Positions 1 to 8,419 of a DNA stretch of 64,000 nt are shown here, piece by piece. Position 1 is the first letter of the stretch, and each line of letters starts with the position of its first letter. The notes beneath the pieces are model-generated. The model saw nothing but the letters and a program-made list of their open reading frames with translations, did no database searches and was not told where the DNA came from. The translations under genes and the position numbers were made by a program. This stretch comes from a bacterium (GTDB lineage Bacteria > UBP4 > UBA4092 > JAOAEQ01), in NCBI GenBank assembly GCA_026416715.1, contig JAOAEQ010000012.1, positions 30,179-94,178 on the forward strand, in the 5' to 3' direction.

Positions 1-222
<222 letters not shown>

Positions 223-254
223 GGTAAAATTAACTTCGCTGATTGAATAAACGA

Positions 255-281
255 TTGCAGTGGTGGTAACTTCTGTATAAT
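255..281 (+). promoter_or_regulatory. Candidate sigma-70 promoter
   Basis: A perfect TATAAT lies at 276-281, with TTGCAG at 255-260 as a possible -35 box. The 15-base spacer is shorter than usual. It would start a transcript about 25 bases before the gene at 314. This rests on sequence match only. Confidence 0.3.
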
Positions 282-313
282 CGGTTTATATAGAGCTATA
301 CGATCTAAGAATT

Positions 314-1129
314 ATGTTCCGTCGTATTTTACTCGGGTTTTTTTGGGATAGTTACGATAATCTTGGCCATTTAATTCTCGCTAACCTACTCTGGTTTTTC
401 TGCAATATCTTAGGATTATTTCTCGGGTATATCATACTTCATATTTCGCCGAGGTTTAGCATCTTCTGGATTCTATTTAGTATCCCGTTGGCCATTTTTT
501 CCGTAACGACTACTGCAATGTTTTATTATACTAAACTTATGGTTGAAGCGAAAGATAGTCCGATAAAACAGTTTTTTCTTGGAATGAAACTTTATTTCTG
601 GAAAGGAATTTTCATAACGCTTATCCATATTTTCATCGGAATATTGGTTATGATTAACATTCAATTCTATATACAGATTCAAGGGTTCGGAATGATTTTA
701 GCTGGATTAGCGTTCTGGTGCGGGATTCTTGTAGCCATGCAATCGTTATACGCATATTCGATTTTAGTGCAACATAACCTCCCGCTTCGAAAAACATTTA
801 AACGTTCATTTCTTTTGCTGTTAGACAATCTTTGGATAACCGTTGGAATATTTCTTTTCAGTATTATTTTTTTCATAGTTAGTTTACTTAGCGGGATAGG
901 ACCAATCCTTTTTATGATGAGTTGCATAGCGATGCTAGGCAATAACGCAATCTATGAAATTATGACGAAATATGAGAAGAAACCTGAACCGGAACCAGCA
1001 TTAGCGCCGGGTGAAAAACCGACTTCATGGAAACAGATTCTCGATAAAGAAAAAGCTGACCAGCAACCGAAATGGCGCCATGATAACCGTGGTTGGAAAG
1101 ATATCTTTCGACCGTGGGATTATCAATAA
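314..1129 (+). CDS. Polytopic membrane protein, YesL/DUF624-like
   Basis: This 271-residue protein has about six hydrophobic segments grouped as an N-terminal pair, a central pair and a C-terminal pair. Polar loops separate them, and a charged Pro/Glu/Lys-rich cytoplasmic tail of about 45 residues follows. The opening (short arm, aromatic-rich first helix with Asn-Leu-Leu-Trp, repeated small Gly/Ala helices) resembles YesL/DUF624 membrane proteins, which often sit near carbohydrate transport genes and have no proven activity. The ATG at 314 is the first in frame; no clear ribosome binding site precedes it. It stands alone between murA and a repeat-containing gap. The family assignment is tentative; membrane location is secure. 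Confidence 0.6.
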   Translation: MFRRILLGFFWDSYDNLGHLILANLLWFFCNILGLFLGYIILHISPRFSIFWILFSIPLAIFSVTTTAMFYYTKLMVEAKDSPIKQFFLGMKLYFWKGIFITLIHIFIGILVMINIQFYIQIQGFGMILAGLAFWCGILVAMQSLYAYSILVQHNLPLRKTFKRSFLLLLDNLWITVGIFLFSIIFFIVSLLSGIGPILFMMSCIAMLGNNAIYEIMTKYEKKPEPEPALAPGEKPTSWKQILDKEKADQQPKWRHDNRGWKDIFRPWDYQ

Positions 1130-1191
1130 ATATGGACTCACGAAATTTGGCTGGTTGAGTATTAATTCGCAAGAGATAGCATAGGTTGTTT

Positions 1192-1368
1192 CACAGTCGT
1201 CCCTAACGGGACTAATGTGAATCCATCTCGGGTGAATGAGTAAGAATAGCTCAACCATTTATGGTTGGGTAGTGAAATATAACATACCATCTAGTCCTGT
1301 AGGGACGGCTGTAAAAATAAATAGAATTAACCGCATCATCGTTCACAGTCGTCCCTAATGAGACTAAT
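1192..1368. repeat. Cluster of small GTCCCT-type inverted and direct repeats
   Basis: The 427-base gap between 1129 and 1557 has no gene. It holds two direct copies of a 25-base unit, CACAGTCGTCCCTAACGGGA continuing ACTAAT-like, at 1192-1216 and 1344-1368, and an inverted copy at 1292-1312. Each unit contains the small dyad TCCCTAACGGGA or a decayed form of it. A separate perfect dyad (CAACCAT-TT-ATGGTTG) lies at 1252-1267. This resembles a REP/BIME-like extragenic palindrome cluster. Nothing else is visible in the gap. Confidence 0.55.
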
Positions 1369-1556
1369 AAGTTTGCACTTTTTCCATACCCACCAAATGA
1401 ATTGGTATGGTAAGTTCAACCGCCCATTGCAGGATTAACAATTAACAAAATACCCATTACTAATAGAATATACTACGGTCCACCGGTCCAATATGCTCCG
1501 GTGCCACGCCATTCATAAGGTCCGGATTGTTTCTGCGACCGCCAGATAATTTATAC

Positions 1557-2162
1557 CTAATATCCTCCGTAAATTGGTCCCGTTTGTGGTTCTGCACTTT
1601 TTTGAGCTCGCCAAATATTTCCTGGACTCACGGTTCCATTTGAAGGGTCATATTGCACTGTAGCGGGTGTTAGGGATGTACTATATACTGCATCTGGTCC
1701 GATAGAACACATACGCCAATCTCCATAAATATCCCAAGCTACTTTCCAATATTGACTTGTTGGAAATTCGGTAATATAGTTTTTAACATTGTGATACGTA
1801 TAAATTTCTTCATCCTGCGTTTGTCCGTAACGCGCAAATGGGTCTTTAAAAGCAACATTAGAGATATAGGCTATTGGTGTACTTAATTCTGGCGGCAAAA
1901 TGCCAATCGGTTGATTCGGATATAGTTGAAATGACGGTCGAGGCCATCGACCGGTAGTCATCGGATATACTGTGTTATCTACATTATAAGATTCAATTGC
2001 TGTCGTTACAGTCTGCAATTCCTTTTTAACACGCGATACTTTCGACCGGGTTTGCGCTGCGAGAAAGTTCGGAATCGCAATTGCAGCGAGGATAGCGATA
2101 ATCGCTACGACGATTAACAACTCAATTAAAGTAAACCCATGATATGATTTTTTTACCATCAT
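1557..2162 (-). CDS. Type II secretion-type pseudopilin (prepilin N-methylation domain)
   Basis: The protein opens with a class III prepilin signal: a short basic leader, then G|FTLIELLIVVAIIAILAAIA and FLAAQTRSKVSRVKKEL, as in GspG-like major pseudopilins. Glu at mature position 5 is present. PilD-type processing and assembly in an inner-membrane pseudopilus are known for the family. The C-terminal half has the WRM..IGPD segment and YDPSNGTVSPGNIWR, a motif shared with the two other pseudopilins in this window. A GAGGTG ribosome binding site at 2169-2174 precedes three consecutive ATGs; the one at 2162 has the best spacing, and an upstream GTG overlaps the site. No GspE, GspF or GspD is nearby, so the assembly machine is elsewhere. 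Confidence 0.9.
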   Translation of the reverse strand: MMVKKSYHGFTLIELLIVVAIIAILAAIAIPNFLAAQTRSKVSRVKKELQTVTTAIESYNVDNTVYPMTTGRWPRPSFQLYPNQPIGILPPELSTPIAYISNVAFKDPFARYGQTQDEEIYTYHNVKNYITEFPTSQYWKVAWDIYGDWRMCSIGPDAVYSTSLTPATVQYDPSNGTVSPGNIWRAQKSAEPQTGPIYGGY

Positions 2163-2367
2163 CATTTTCACCTCACTTTCTTTTTTTGTTTCTCTAAAAC
2201 TAAAACAATATATGTGAGAAATAATCTTTATGGTTTAGCTAATATGAACAAAATATCCCGACATTCTGACTATAACTCGGTAAAAATCAGCTGCTAACTC
2301 CGTACAAGAATATTTTTCGATAATTTTCTAAAGTATGAAATTAGCATACTTTTCTTTTGAATGTCAA

Positions 2368-2411
2368 ATAAAAAATAAAAAAAGCGGAAAAAATAAGAAT
2401 TTTTCCGCTTT
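2368..2411 (-). terminator. Intrinsic terminator of the beta-helix gene at 2471
   Basis: A perfect 12-bp stem (AAAGCGGAAAAA at 2381-2392 with its complement at 2400-2411) has a 7-base loop. On the minus strand a T-rich tract follows it (the A-run 2368-2383). It lies 60 bases past the stop of the tagged protein gene. Confidence 0.85.
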
Positions 2412-2470
2412 ATAATTTATACCGTATGAATATATACTACGACCAAACTCACCAATGGTGAGTTTGATGA

Positions 2471-4159
2471 TTATTCATTTAGTTCAAACCGTGCATCTTT
2501 GCGTTCAATCGCATCAATAAATAGTGGCGCTGAGGTTGCAATAACATTTATGGTAACTGTTTTCTGTTGTACCGGCGGTCCAGGATCACTTACGGTCAAA
2601 TCAACACTTCCAACATTTACGGCGGTAAAGGTTACGGTTGAACCAGCAGTCGTATTAATCGAACCAACAGTACTATTACTTAATGACCAGCTGAAGTTGT
2701 TCGTTCCACCGCTTGCCGAGAAATCTTTAGTTTTCCCCGGATTGATGATTATTGGACCAACAGGAGTTAATTGCAACGGTAATGCGCCAGTATATCGAGC
2801 ACCACCCGCTAATGGAACGCCACCAGAACCAGCAGTACAATACGCGAAGTTGGTTACATTCAAGAAATTCGGATTGGTTGAATCTAACGAAGCGAATTGC
2901 GGGTCTAGATTAATTACGTTAGTCAAATTTGTGATTCCCGAACCTTCAACTCCATCAATACTACCTGTTGCCAACGTATAACTTAATCCACCAACTAACA
3001 CCAACGCACTGTTACTGATATTTGAGGTATTGGAATTATTCAGATATACATTTACCCCGATATTATCGCTTCCATTACCCGCAAAGATACAATCGGTTAC
3101 TGTGATAGTACTCGTCAGATTACCGGCTTGAACTTCTATCGGGCTCTGCCCGTTATTGTAGAACGTAACTTTATTAATCGTTAACGGCGTATTATGTCCA
3201 ACGCTGGTATCCGCTAGCTGGATACCATCGGTTCCATTATTGGCAATAATGCAATTGGAAACATTGTATAATCCAATACCACCGGGAGTAGCTGAACCGA
3301 GCGTAGCGATTCCTGGACCTACATTATTAGCGATAATCGCCTGGTCGATACTGCCCTGTCCGTTAAACAGATAACATCCACCATAGGTAGCAGATTTATT
3401 GCCAATAATTTTAACTCTACTTTCAGGGGTTCCAGCGATAGTAATATTTGCGGAAGCAGCACTGAACTGTACTCCCATACGGTTATTATACGAAATAACA
3501 CAGCCGGGACCGATGGTAAGAATTCGACCGCAAACGATTCCATCGTTCAAACCAGCATTGCGGTGATTGCTGAATATGGTACTAACCATACTTACCGCAA
3601 CATAACTCGCTGCTGCACCACTTGTAATAAACATACCATCATCACCGAACGGAGTTTTCCCCGTTAAATCAATTTCTGTTAAACCATCTAACGTAACCGG
3701 ATTATTCGTTCCATCGTTTGGCGTAACAACTAACCCTTCCATAATAACATTGAGCGTTTGCACGGTCGCCCCTGGATTGATGAGAATCCCATCATCAGCT
3801 GGTGGTGTCGTTAATGAAGGGATAACATTCAAGTTACGTAATACCACGGTACCCGAGAATCCAGTAATAACCAGTCCGTCATCACCTGCAGATGGACTCG
3901 CAGCGTTCTGCTGTACGCAAACATTCGGTCGTACGCCATATCCTTCTATGGTCAACGGTTTATCAACAGTAATCACTTCATCATACGGGCCAACTCCGAT
4001 GATGCGAATAGTATCACCAGCTACTGAAGCAGTAATTGCAGCGGAAATGGTCGTAAAATCCGCACCGCCAGCAGAGTTAACGGTTCGAATAGCGGCAAGT
4101 GCAGTAAACGGTAATACTAGGATAAGAGGAATCAAAAATATACAATATTTTTTATTCAT
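2471..4159 (-). CDS. Secreted right-handed beta-helix protein with Ig-like domain and APLF tail
   Basis: The 562-residue product has a Sec signal peptide (residues 1 to about 22, ending ALAA). A long Asn/Gly/Ile-rich region follows (about 25-440), with repeated short strands such as NCIIANNGTDG, typical of a right-handed parallel beta-helix (pectate-lyase/NosD-like fold). Residues about 460-540 form an Ig-like strand-rich domain closely related to those ending the next three genes. The protein ends with APLFIDAIERKDARFELNE. An exact AGGAGGTG ribosome binding site precedes the ATG, and a dedicated terminator follows. No catalytic site is evident; the role is probably cell-surface or extracellular glycan binding. 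The tail may be a sorting signal (inference). Confidence 0.8.
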   Translation of the reverse strand: MNKKYCIFLIPLILVLPFTALAAIRTVNSAGGADFTTISAAITASVAGDTIRIIGVGPYDEVITVDKPLTIEGYGVRPNVCVQQNAASPSAGDDGLVITGFSGTVVLRNLNVIPSLTTPPADDGILINPGATVQTLNVIMEGLVVTPNDGTNNPVTLDGLTEIDLTGKTPFGDDGMFITSGAAASYVAVSMVSTIFSNHRNAGLNDGIVCGRILTIGPGCVISYNNRMGVQFSAASANITIAGTPESRVKIIGNKSATYGGCYLFNGQGSIDQAIIANNVGPGIATLGSATPGGIGLYNVSNCIIANNGTDGIQLADTSVGHNTPLTINKVTFYNNGQSPIEVQAGNLTSTITVTDCIFAGNGSDNIGVNVYLNNSNTSNISNSALVLVGGLSYTLATGSIDGVEGSGITNLTNVINLDPQFASLDSTNPNFLNVTNFAYCTAGSGGVPLAGGARYTGALPLQLTPVGPIIINPGKTKDFSASGGTNNFSWSLSNSTVGSINTTAGSTVTFTAVNVGSVDLTVSDPGPPVQQKTVTINVIATSAPLFIDAIERKDARFELNE

Positions 4160-4240
4160 ACCATTTCACCTCCTTTCTGGATAACATAACTCTCCATTTT
4201 ACACCTGAATATACTATAGCAGGTCGAAATAAAAATGTCA

Positions 4241-4287
4241 AATAAAAAAAGCGGAGTAAATGCTTTTTTTCGCATTAACTCCGCTTA
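4241..4287 (-). terminator. Intrinsic terminator of the beta-helix gene at 4327
   Basis: A 14-bp stem with one mismatch (4250-4263 with 4272-4285) is followed on the minus strand by a T-tract (A-run 4243-4250). The stem begins AGCGGAGT, related to the neighbouring terminators. Confidence 0.8.
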
Positions 4288-4326
4288 ATTTTTAATATCA
4301 AATTTCAACAACCCTTTTTATTCCGA

Positions 4327-6291
4327 TCATTCCGCTTGTTCTATGCTACTTCGTTTATTCTCGACTGCTTCAATAAATAACGGAGCAGTCGTTGGAATAA
4401 CTGAAACCGGGATCGTAAACTTTTTCGGTGTCGGAGTTGTCGAATCGGTTACTGTAATCGATCCGTATGCAGTTGAATCCGTCGGTGTAAATTGTACTAT
4501 TGCTCCGGTGTTCACATCTAAAGTCCCAATTCCGCCATTAACTACCCAATAATAATCCGGAGTCCCGCCAAACGCGTTAATCGTTATCGCCGGGTCACCT
4601 GGTCGAGTAACAATACTTGCCGGCGTGGTATATAGTGGTGGAATCGGTTCATCGCAACCTTTCCACGGCGTGGATATACTACGCTGGTTCCCATCAATAT
4701 CAGTCGTAATCGGAAATGGGCTGGTGATTGGGATGCCGGGAGCTAACGGACTTGCATTGACGCCAGTGAAATGTAAATCCGTCTCTGAAACCCATTTATT
4801 CGGACTGGTTGCGAATGGGTCAACATCCTGACTATTGATATCTACACCAGTAACCGTCGTCCAGTTAGATAACGTTAATTGATTCACACCAAACCAGCGA
4901 CCGGTCGTTGCACCGGCAGCAGTATCTGCATATAAATCATTATAATCGCATTCAAGCATTCCTGGAGTCGCAGAGTCTAGTCCATAGATACTGATACATG
5001 CAGCGCCAACCTGCGCTTGTCGGATAATATTGTTTTTTATGCGAACCGTTGTTACCCCGGAAATAAGCGCATTCGCATTGTTTGCAACCAATCCTTGATA
5101 ATTTGGATTTCCTGCCATATTGATTGAATTATGGTAAATGTTGCAAGTGTTATTCCCGACCGCATAGATACCTCGGTAAATTACATTACTAGTATTGACT
5201 GTAGTTCCACCAAGAGCGAATCCGGTGAGCATATTATTGAATACATTATATGTTCCACCAGAGTTACGCAAATCTAGCCCACCTATTCCATACGCTGCGC
5301 CACCGTGTGTATTCCCACTATAGAGTTTATCCAGCACATTATTGTAAATATCCATAGTCCAGCCAGAAGCACCGTTAGCACTAAAGTGCCAAATCCCAGC
5401 ACTATACCAACCAGTTGAAAGTTGGTTAACTCGAACGGTATTGCCCGCAATAGTTGCATTCGCTACGCCATTCAAAAATATCCCACGGGTTCTCGCTTCG
5501 ATAAGATTGTTTCTAAATTCCATTCCGGATGCGCAGGTGCCAGTAGGTAACGGGAAACCCGCAGCGGTACTGAAACCAACCGTAATTCCGTGACCGGAAA
5601 CGCTACTCGTGCAAACGATATAACAGTTTAATACTTTTCCATTATCCGGAATTAAACCAACGGTTGCATTCGTAGTCATACGAGAAGTAAACTGAATAGC
5701 ATGTGGCGAAGCCGCACTCGCACGCGTTCGATTTATAATATTACAATTCTTAATAGTAATATTATCGCAGTCACCGACGATGCGGAAAATCTGCGCGTAT
5801 GTTATGGTGGTATCTTGGTTAATAAAGGTTAGGTCACGGGTATTGGTTCCATTATTCGAACCATCAATAATGATATTATCAGTTTTAACTAAATCATCTA
5901 AACCAGCTCCGGAAGTTGTTGACCTACATCCAATATAAATATGTCCTGAATATCCAGGGTTATCAATAGTCTGAGTAATATTAATAGTTGCAGTCACGCC
6001 GGCAGCCGGTTTAATCAAGACGGTATTAGAACCAACGGTGTTAGCAAAAATAATCGTATATGGCGGTTCGATAGTATCACTGAGAATTTCGACAGTCCAG
6101 TTTCCGGTATTTGCAGTGGTAGTGAAATCTAACGCTGCTTCATACAGGGTAGCGTAATCGCCACCGGTTCCGACTGTTGAGAGTCCCTGACCGGACGGTG
6201 GATCGCTATATTTTTTCGCGTTCCCAGCGGTAATCATTAAACACCAACTCATTGTTATCACAACGATTAAATACATTATTTTTTTATTCAT
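4327..6291 (-). CDS. Secreted beta-helix protein with Ig-like domain and degenerate APLF tail
   Basis: This 654-residue protein starts with a signal peptide (residues 1 to about 25). The segment QGLSTVGTGGDYATLYEAAL matches the usual N-cap of secreted parallel beta-helix proteins. Repeated Asn-Ile-X-Ile turns occupy about 60-520 (for example DNIIIDGSNNG, DNITIKNCNII), giving a right-handed beta-helix. An Ig-like domain (about 555-635) resembles that of its neighbours but is more diverged. The tail APLFIEAVENKRSSIEQAE keeps APLF and the first acidic residue but has lost the RFEL ending. The start is supported by AGGAG in the leader. Surface or extracellular location follows from the signal peptide; ligand and activity are unknown. 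Confidence 0.78.
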   Translation of the reverse strand: MNKKIMYLIVVITMSWCLMITAGNAKKYSDPPSGQGLSTVGTGGDYATLYEAALDFTTTANTGNWTVEILSDTIEPPYTIIFANTVGSNTVLIKPAAGVTATINITQTIDNPGYSGHIYIGCRSTTSGAGLDDLVKTDNIIIDGSNNGTNTRDLTFINQDTTITYAQIFRIVGDCDNITIKNCNIINRTRASAASPHAIQFTSRMTTNATVGLIPDNGKVLNCYIVCTSSVSGHGITVGFSTAAGFPLPTGTCASGMEFRNNLIEARTRGIFLNGVANATIAGNTVRVNQLSTGWYSAGIWHFSANGASGWTMDIYNNVLDKLYSGNTHGGAAYGIGGLDLRNSGGTYNVFNNMLTGFALGGTTVNTSNVIYRGIYAVGNNTCNIYHNSINMAGNPNYQGLVANNANALISGVTTVRIKNNIIRQAQVGAACISIYGLDSATPGMLECDYNDLYADTAAGATTGRWFGVNQLTLSNWTTVTGVDINSQDVDPFATSPNKWVSETDLHFTGVNASPLAPGIPITSPFPITTDIDGNQRSISTPWKGCDEPIPPLYTTPASIVTRPGDPAITINAFGGTPDYYWVVNGGIGTLDVNTGAIVQFTPTDSTAYGSITVTDSTTPTPKKFTIPVSVIPTTAPLFIEAVENKRSSIEQAE

Positions 6292-6444
6292 AGATTTTCT
6301 CCTTTCTTAAAAGTTTATATTTGTAGTAAAGAAAAAAATTTCACCTCCTTCCGATTAACCATAGCGGTTCAACAAAACATAGTTTGTTATAAAGTTCATC
6401 TATTAAATTATAAGTTTACATTACAATCCTAATATTCTGCAACG

Positions 6445-6480
6445 AAAAACGGAGAATTTCATAAACCGAAATTCTCCGTT
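6445..6480 (-). terminator. Intrinsic terminator of the propeller gene at 6513
   Basis: A perfect 13-bp stem (6448-6460 with 6468-6480) has a 7-base loop, with a short T-run on the minus strand from 6445-6449. The stem core CGGAGAA is shared with the adjacent terminators. Confidence 0.75.
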
Positions 6481-6512
6481 ATCCTCCATACCCAAATTCA
6501 CCTTACACTGCT

Positions 6513-8261
6513 CTAGTCTAACAGTTCGAATCGGATATTATCCTTCCGCAATTCGCGTTCGTTGAATAACGGTGCGCCGGTTGGGAGAACCGTAATCGAA
6601 ATGATTATCTGCTGCGGGGTCGGCGTCCGTGAATCAGCGACGGTTAAATCAACTGAACCACCGGCTATCGCAGTAAAGGTTACGACTGCACCTTCCGTAG
6701 TATCGAGTGAACCAACGCCAGTCGTACTTAACGACCAAGTATATGGCGGTTTACCACCACTTGCAGTAAACTGTTTATTCTGGCCGACTGATATCGTTAT
6801 CGGACTGACTGGGGTTACTGCAAATACCACCCCGTTATCTATCGTATATCCCGCTACTGTCGTAAACGAATTCGGTCCATCCGGTGGCGAATAGATACGC
6901 AATACTTCGTTGATGTTACAGGCGAGATAAATATTTCCTGCGGCATCACAATCCGGTCCTCGGGGAGCAGCGGTACCGTAAGGTCCATTCCATTTAACAA
7001 TCGTAGTTACCGAACTCAAATTACCAACAGGTAATGGGAGCGGAACTACAACGAATCCACCTGTATCAATGTTTGTACTCGCTCCAACAATTAACCGATT
7101 ATGTGCTTCGTCAAGAATGAACCCACCACGGCAATCACGGAGTGGGTCAGGCGTGGTTCCGCCATTTCCGGTAGAAATCGAATCCCAGTAGATTGATTGG
7201 CCATTAGGGCTAAATACGACAATTGACGGACAATCTGTTCCCGCAGAACGATAATTCGCTACATACCATCTTCCGGCGCTATCTCGACGTATTGTTCCCG
7301 GAGCATCATTAATCAAAATACCGCCGCTCGTCCCAGGTGGCGTAGTAAAATTCGCATCATCAATAACTACAGTTGGTGCACCAGTCCACGGGAAAGGTCC
7401 GTTTCCAATATTATATTTCCAAATACTTCTAGCGCGTGGTTCAGTATTGTCAGGATAATCTTCATCTTGAGTATATAGAACCGTATTCGTGCCGGTTCCT
7501 TCCACCCAGACACCAGCAACACTTCCGTGAATATTTGGTACTAATCCTGACGGTGTTCGACCGGTATTATCAAGGATTTCGACCCAAGAACCAGATAAAT
7601 CCGCTTCTGCTCGCCATACTCCGGAATGGGCATCTGACCAATCTGCAATCCAGAGTTTGTCATCCGGACCAACAAACAGATGATAGGGACTATTTGCGCT
7701 AAGACCCCAGTTTACATTGCCGGTGCGAGTAGTATTGAGCGCTCCAATCGGGTCGGATAAGTCAGGATAGAATCCATAAACACCGTCATAACATGGTTTA
7801 CCACCATAGGTAGTCCCGTTTCTTCCGTTAGCAAGATAAATCATCCCGAAATATGGACTTCCGTTGTTCTTATTTACTGCTACCCCGCGTGGATATTCAA
7901 AATGTAGCGTGGTATTCGCATCGTTCGTTAACAGATCCCAGCTTGAATGACCGACATTATCTACTGCATGAACTTTAACTCCGAACGTTCCGGTAGGCAA
8001 GAGACCTCCGTTTGCCCACGCCCAGGTAACAGTATTTGCGCCGAAATTGGTTGTTCCTGGTAACGATTGAACAATCGTTGTTGAAGGCAATGGTCCATAA
8101 ATTTGGACGGTTACTGCACTGCAGGTTTCGTTTAACCGGTAAACAATTTCCAGGTTACCGCCAGTAGTACTGATAGTTATCCCAAACGGCATAACATTCG
8201 CAAATGTACTTCCGGCAATAATCGAAAACAGAATGATTGATATAATAATTTGTTTTTTCAT
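6513..8261 (-). CDS. Secreted propeller-like protein with Ig-like domain and APLF tail
   Basis: The 582-residue product has a signal peptide (1 to about 22). An N-terminal beta domain with a V-x-V-x-I pattern follows, resembling the FlgD-type Ig-like module (about 25-110). The middle has blocks of the NHL/SMP-30 propeller style, such as RGVAVNKNNGS, GPDDKLWIADW and CDAAGNIYLACN. A C-terminal Ig-like domain (about 480-560) and the tail APLFNERELRKDNIRFELLD end the protein. The leader has a strong GGAGGGAG ribosome binding site. The protein is probably exported and binding rather than catalytic; propeller proteins of this style read as repeat scaffolds. Blade number needs structure prediction. 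Confidence 0.75.
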   Translation of the reverse strand: MKKQIIISIILFSIIAGSTFANVMPFGITISTTGGNLEIVYRLNETCSAVTVQIYGPLPSTTIVQSLPGTTNFGANTVTWAWANGGLLPTGTFGVKVHAVDNVGHSSWDLLTNDANTTLHFEYPRGVAVNKNNGSPYFGMIYLANGRNGTTYGGKPCYDGVYGFYPDLSDPIGALNTTRTGNVNWGLSANSPYHLFVGPDDKLWIADWSDAHSGVWRAEADLSGSWVEILDNTGRTPSGLVPNIHGSVAGVWVEGTGTNTVLYTQDEDYPDNTEPRARSIWKYNIGNGPFPWTGAPTVVIDDANFTTPPGTSGGILINDAPGTIRRDSAGRWYVANYRSAGTDCPSIVVFSPNGQSIYWDSISTGNGGTTPDPLRDCRGGFILDEAHNRLIVGASTNIDTGGFVVVPLPLPVGNLSSVTTIVKWNGPYGTAAPRGPDCDAAGNIYLACNINEVLRIYSPPDGPNSFTTVAGYTIDNGVVFAVTPVSPITISVGQNKQFTASGGKPPYTWSLSTTGVGSLDTTEGAVVTFTAIAGGSVDLTVADSRTPTPQQIIISITVLPTGAPLFNERELRKDNIRFELLD

Positions 8262-8348
8262 TAGTTATATCTCCCTCCTTTCGTGATTTAGATAAAATTT
8301 CTATTTATAGTTTACACTTTATACCTAATTTTGTCAATCTTTTTTATT

Positions 8349-8389
8349 AAAAAAAAGCGGAGAAACTGGTTATTACCAATTTCTCCGCT
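8349..8389 (-). terminator. Intrinsic terminator of the Kelch-like gene at 8420
   Basis: A 15-bp stem with one G-T pair (8356-8370 with 8375-8389) has a 4-base loop. On the minus strand a T-tract from the A-run at 8349-8356 follows it. Confidence 0.85.
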
Positions 8390-8419
8390 ACATTACTATC
8401 TGGATACCATCGGTTGCTT

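Noticed and set aside
1192-1368. CRISPR array
   Set aside because: Only three short units, one inverted, with unequal spacing and no cas gene in the window.
2499-2981. 160-codon plus-strand frame inside the first beta-helix gene
   Set aside because: It is antisense to a secreted repeat protein with signal peptide, ribosome binding site and terminator; its composition mirrors the sense codons and no domain is visible.
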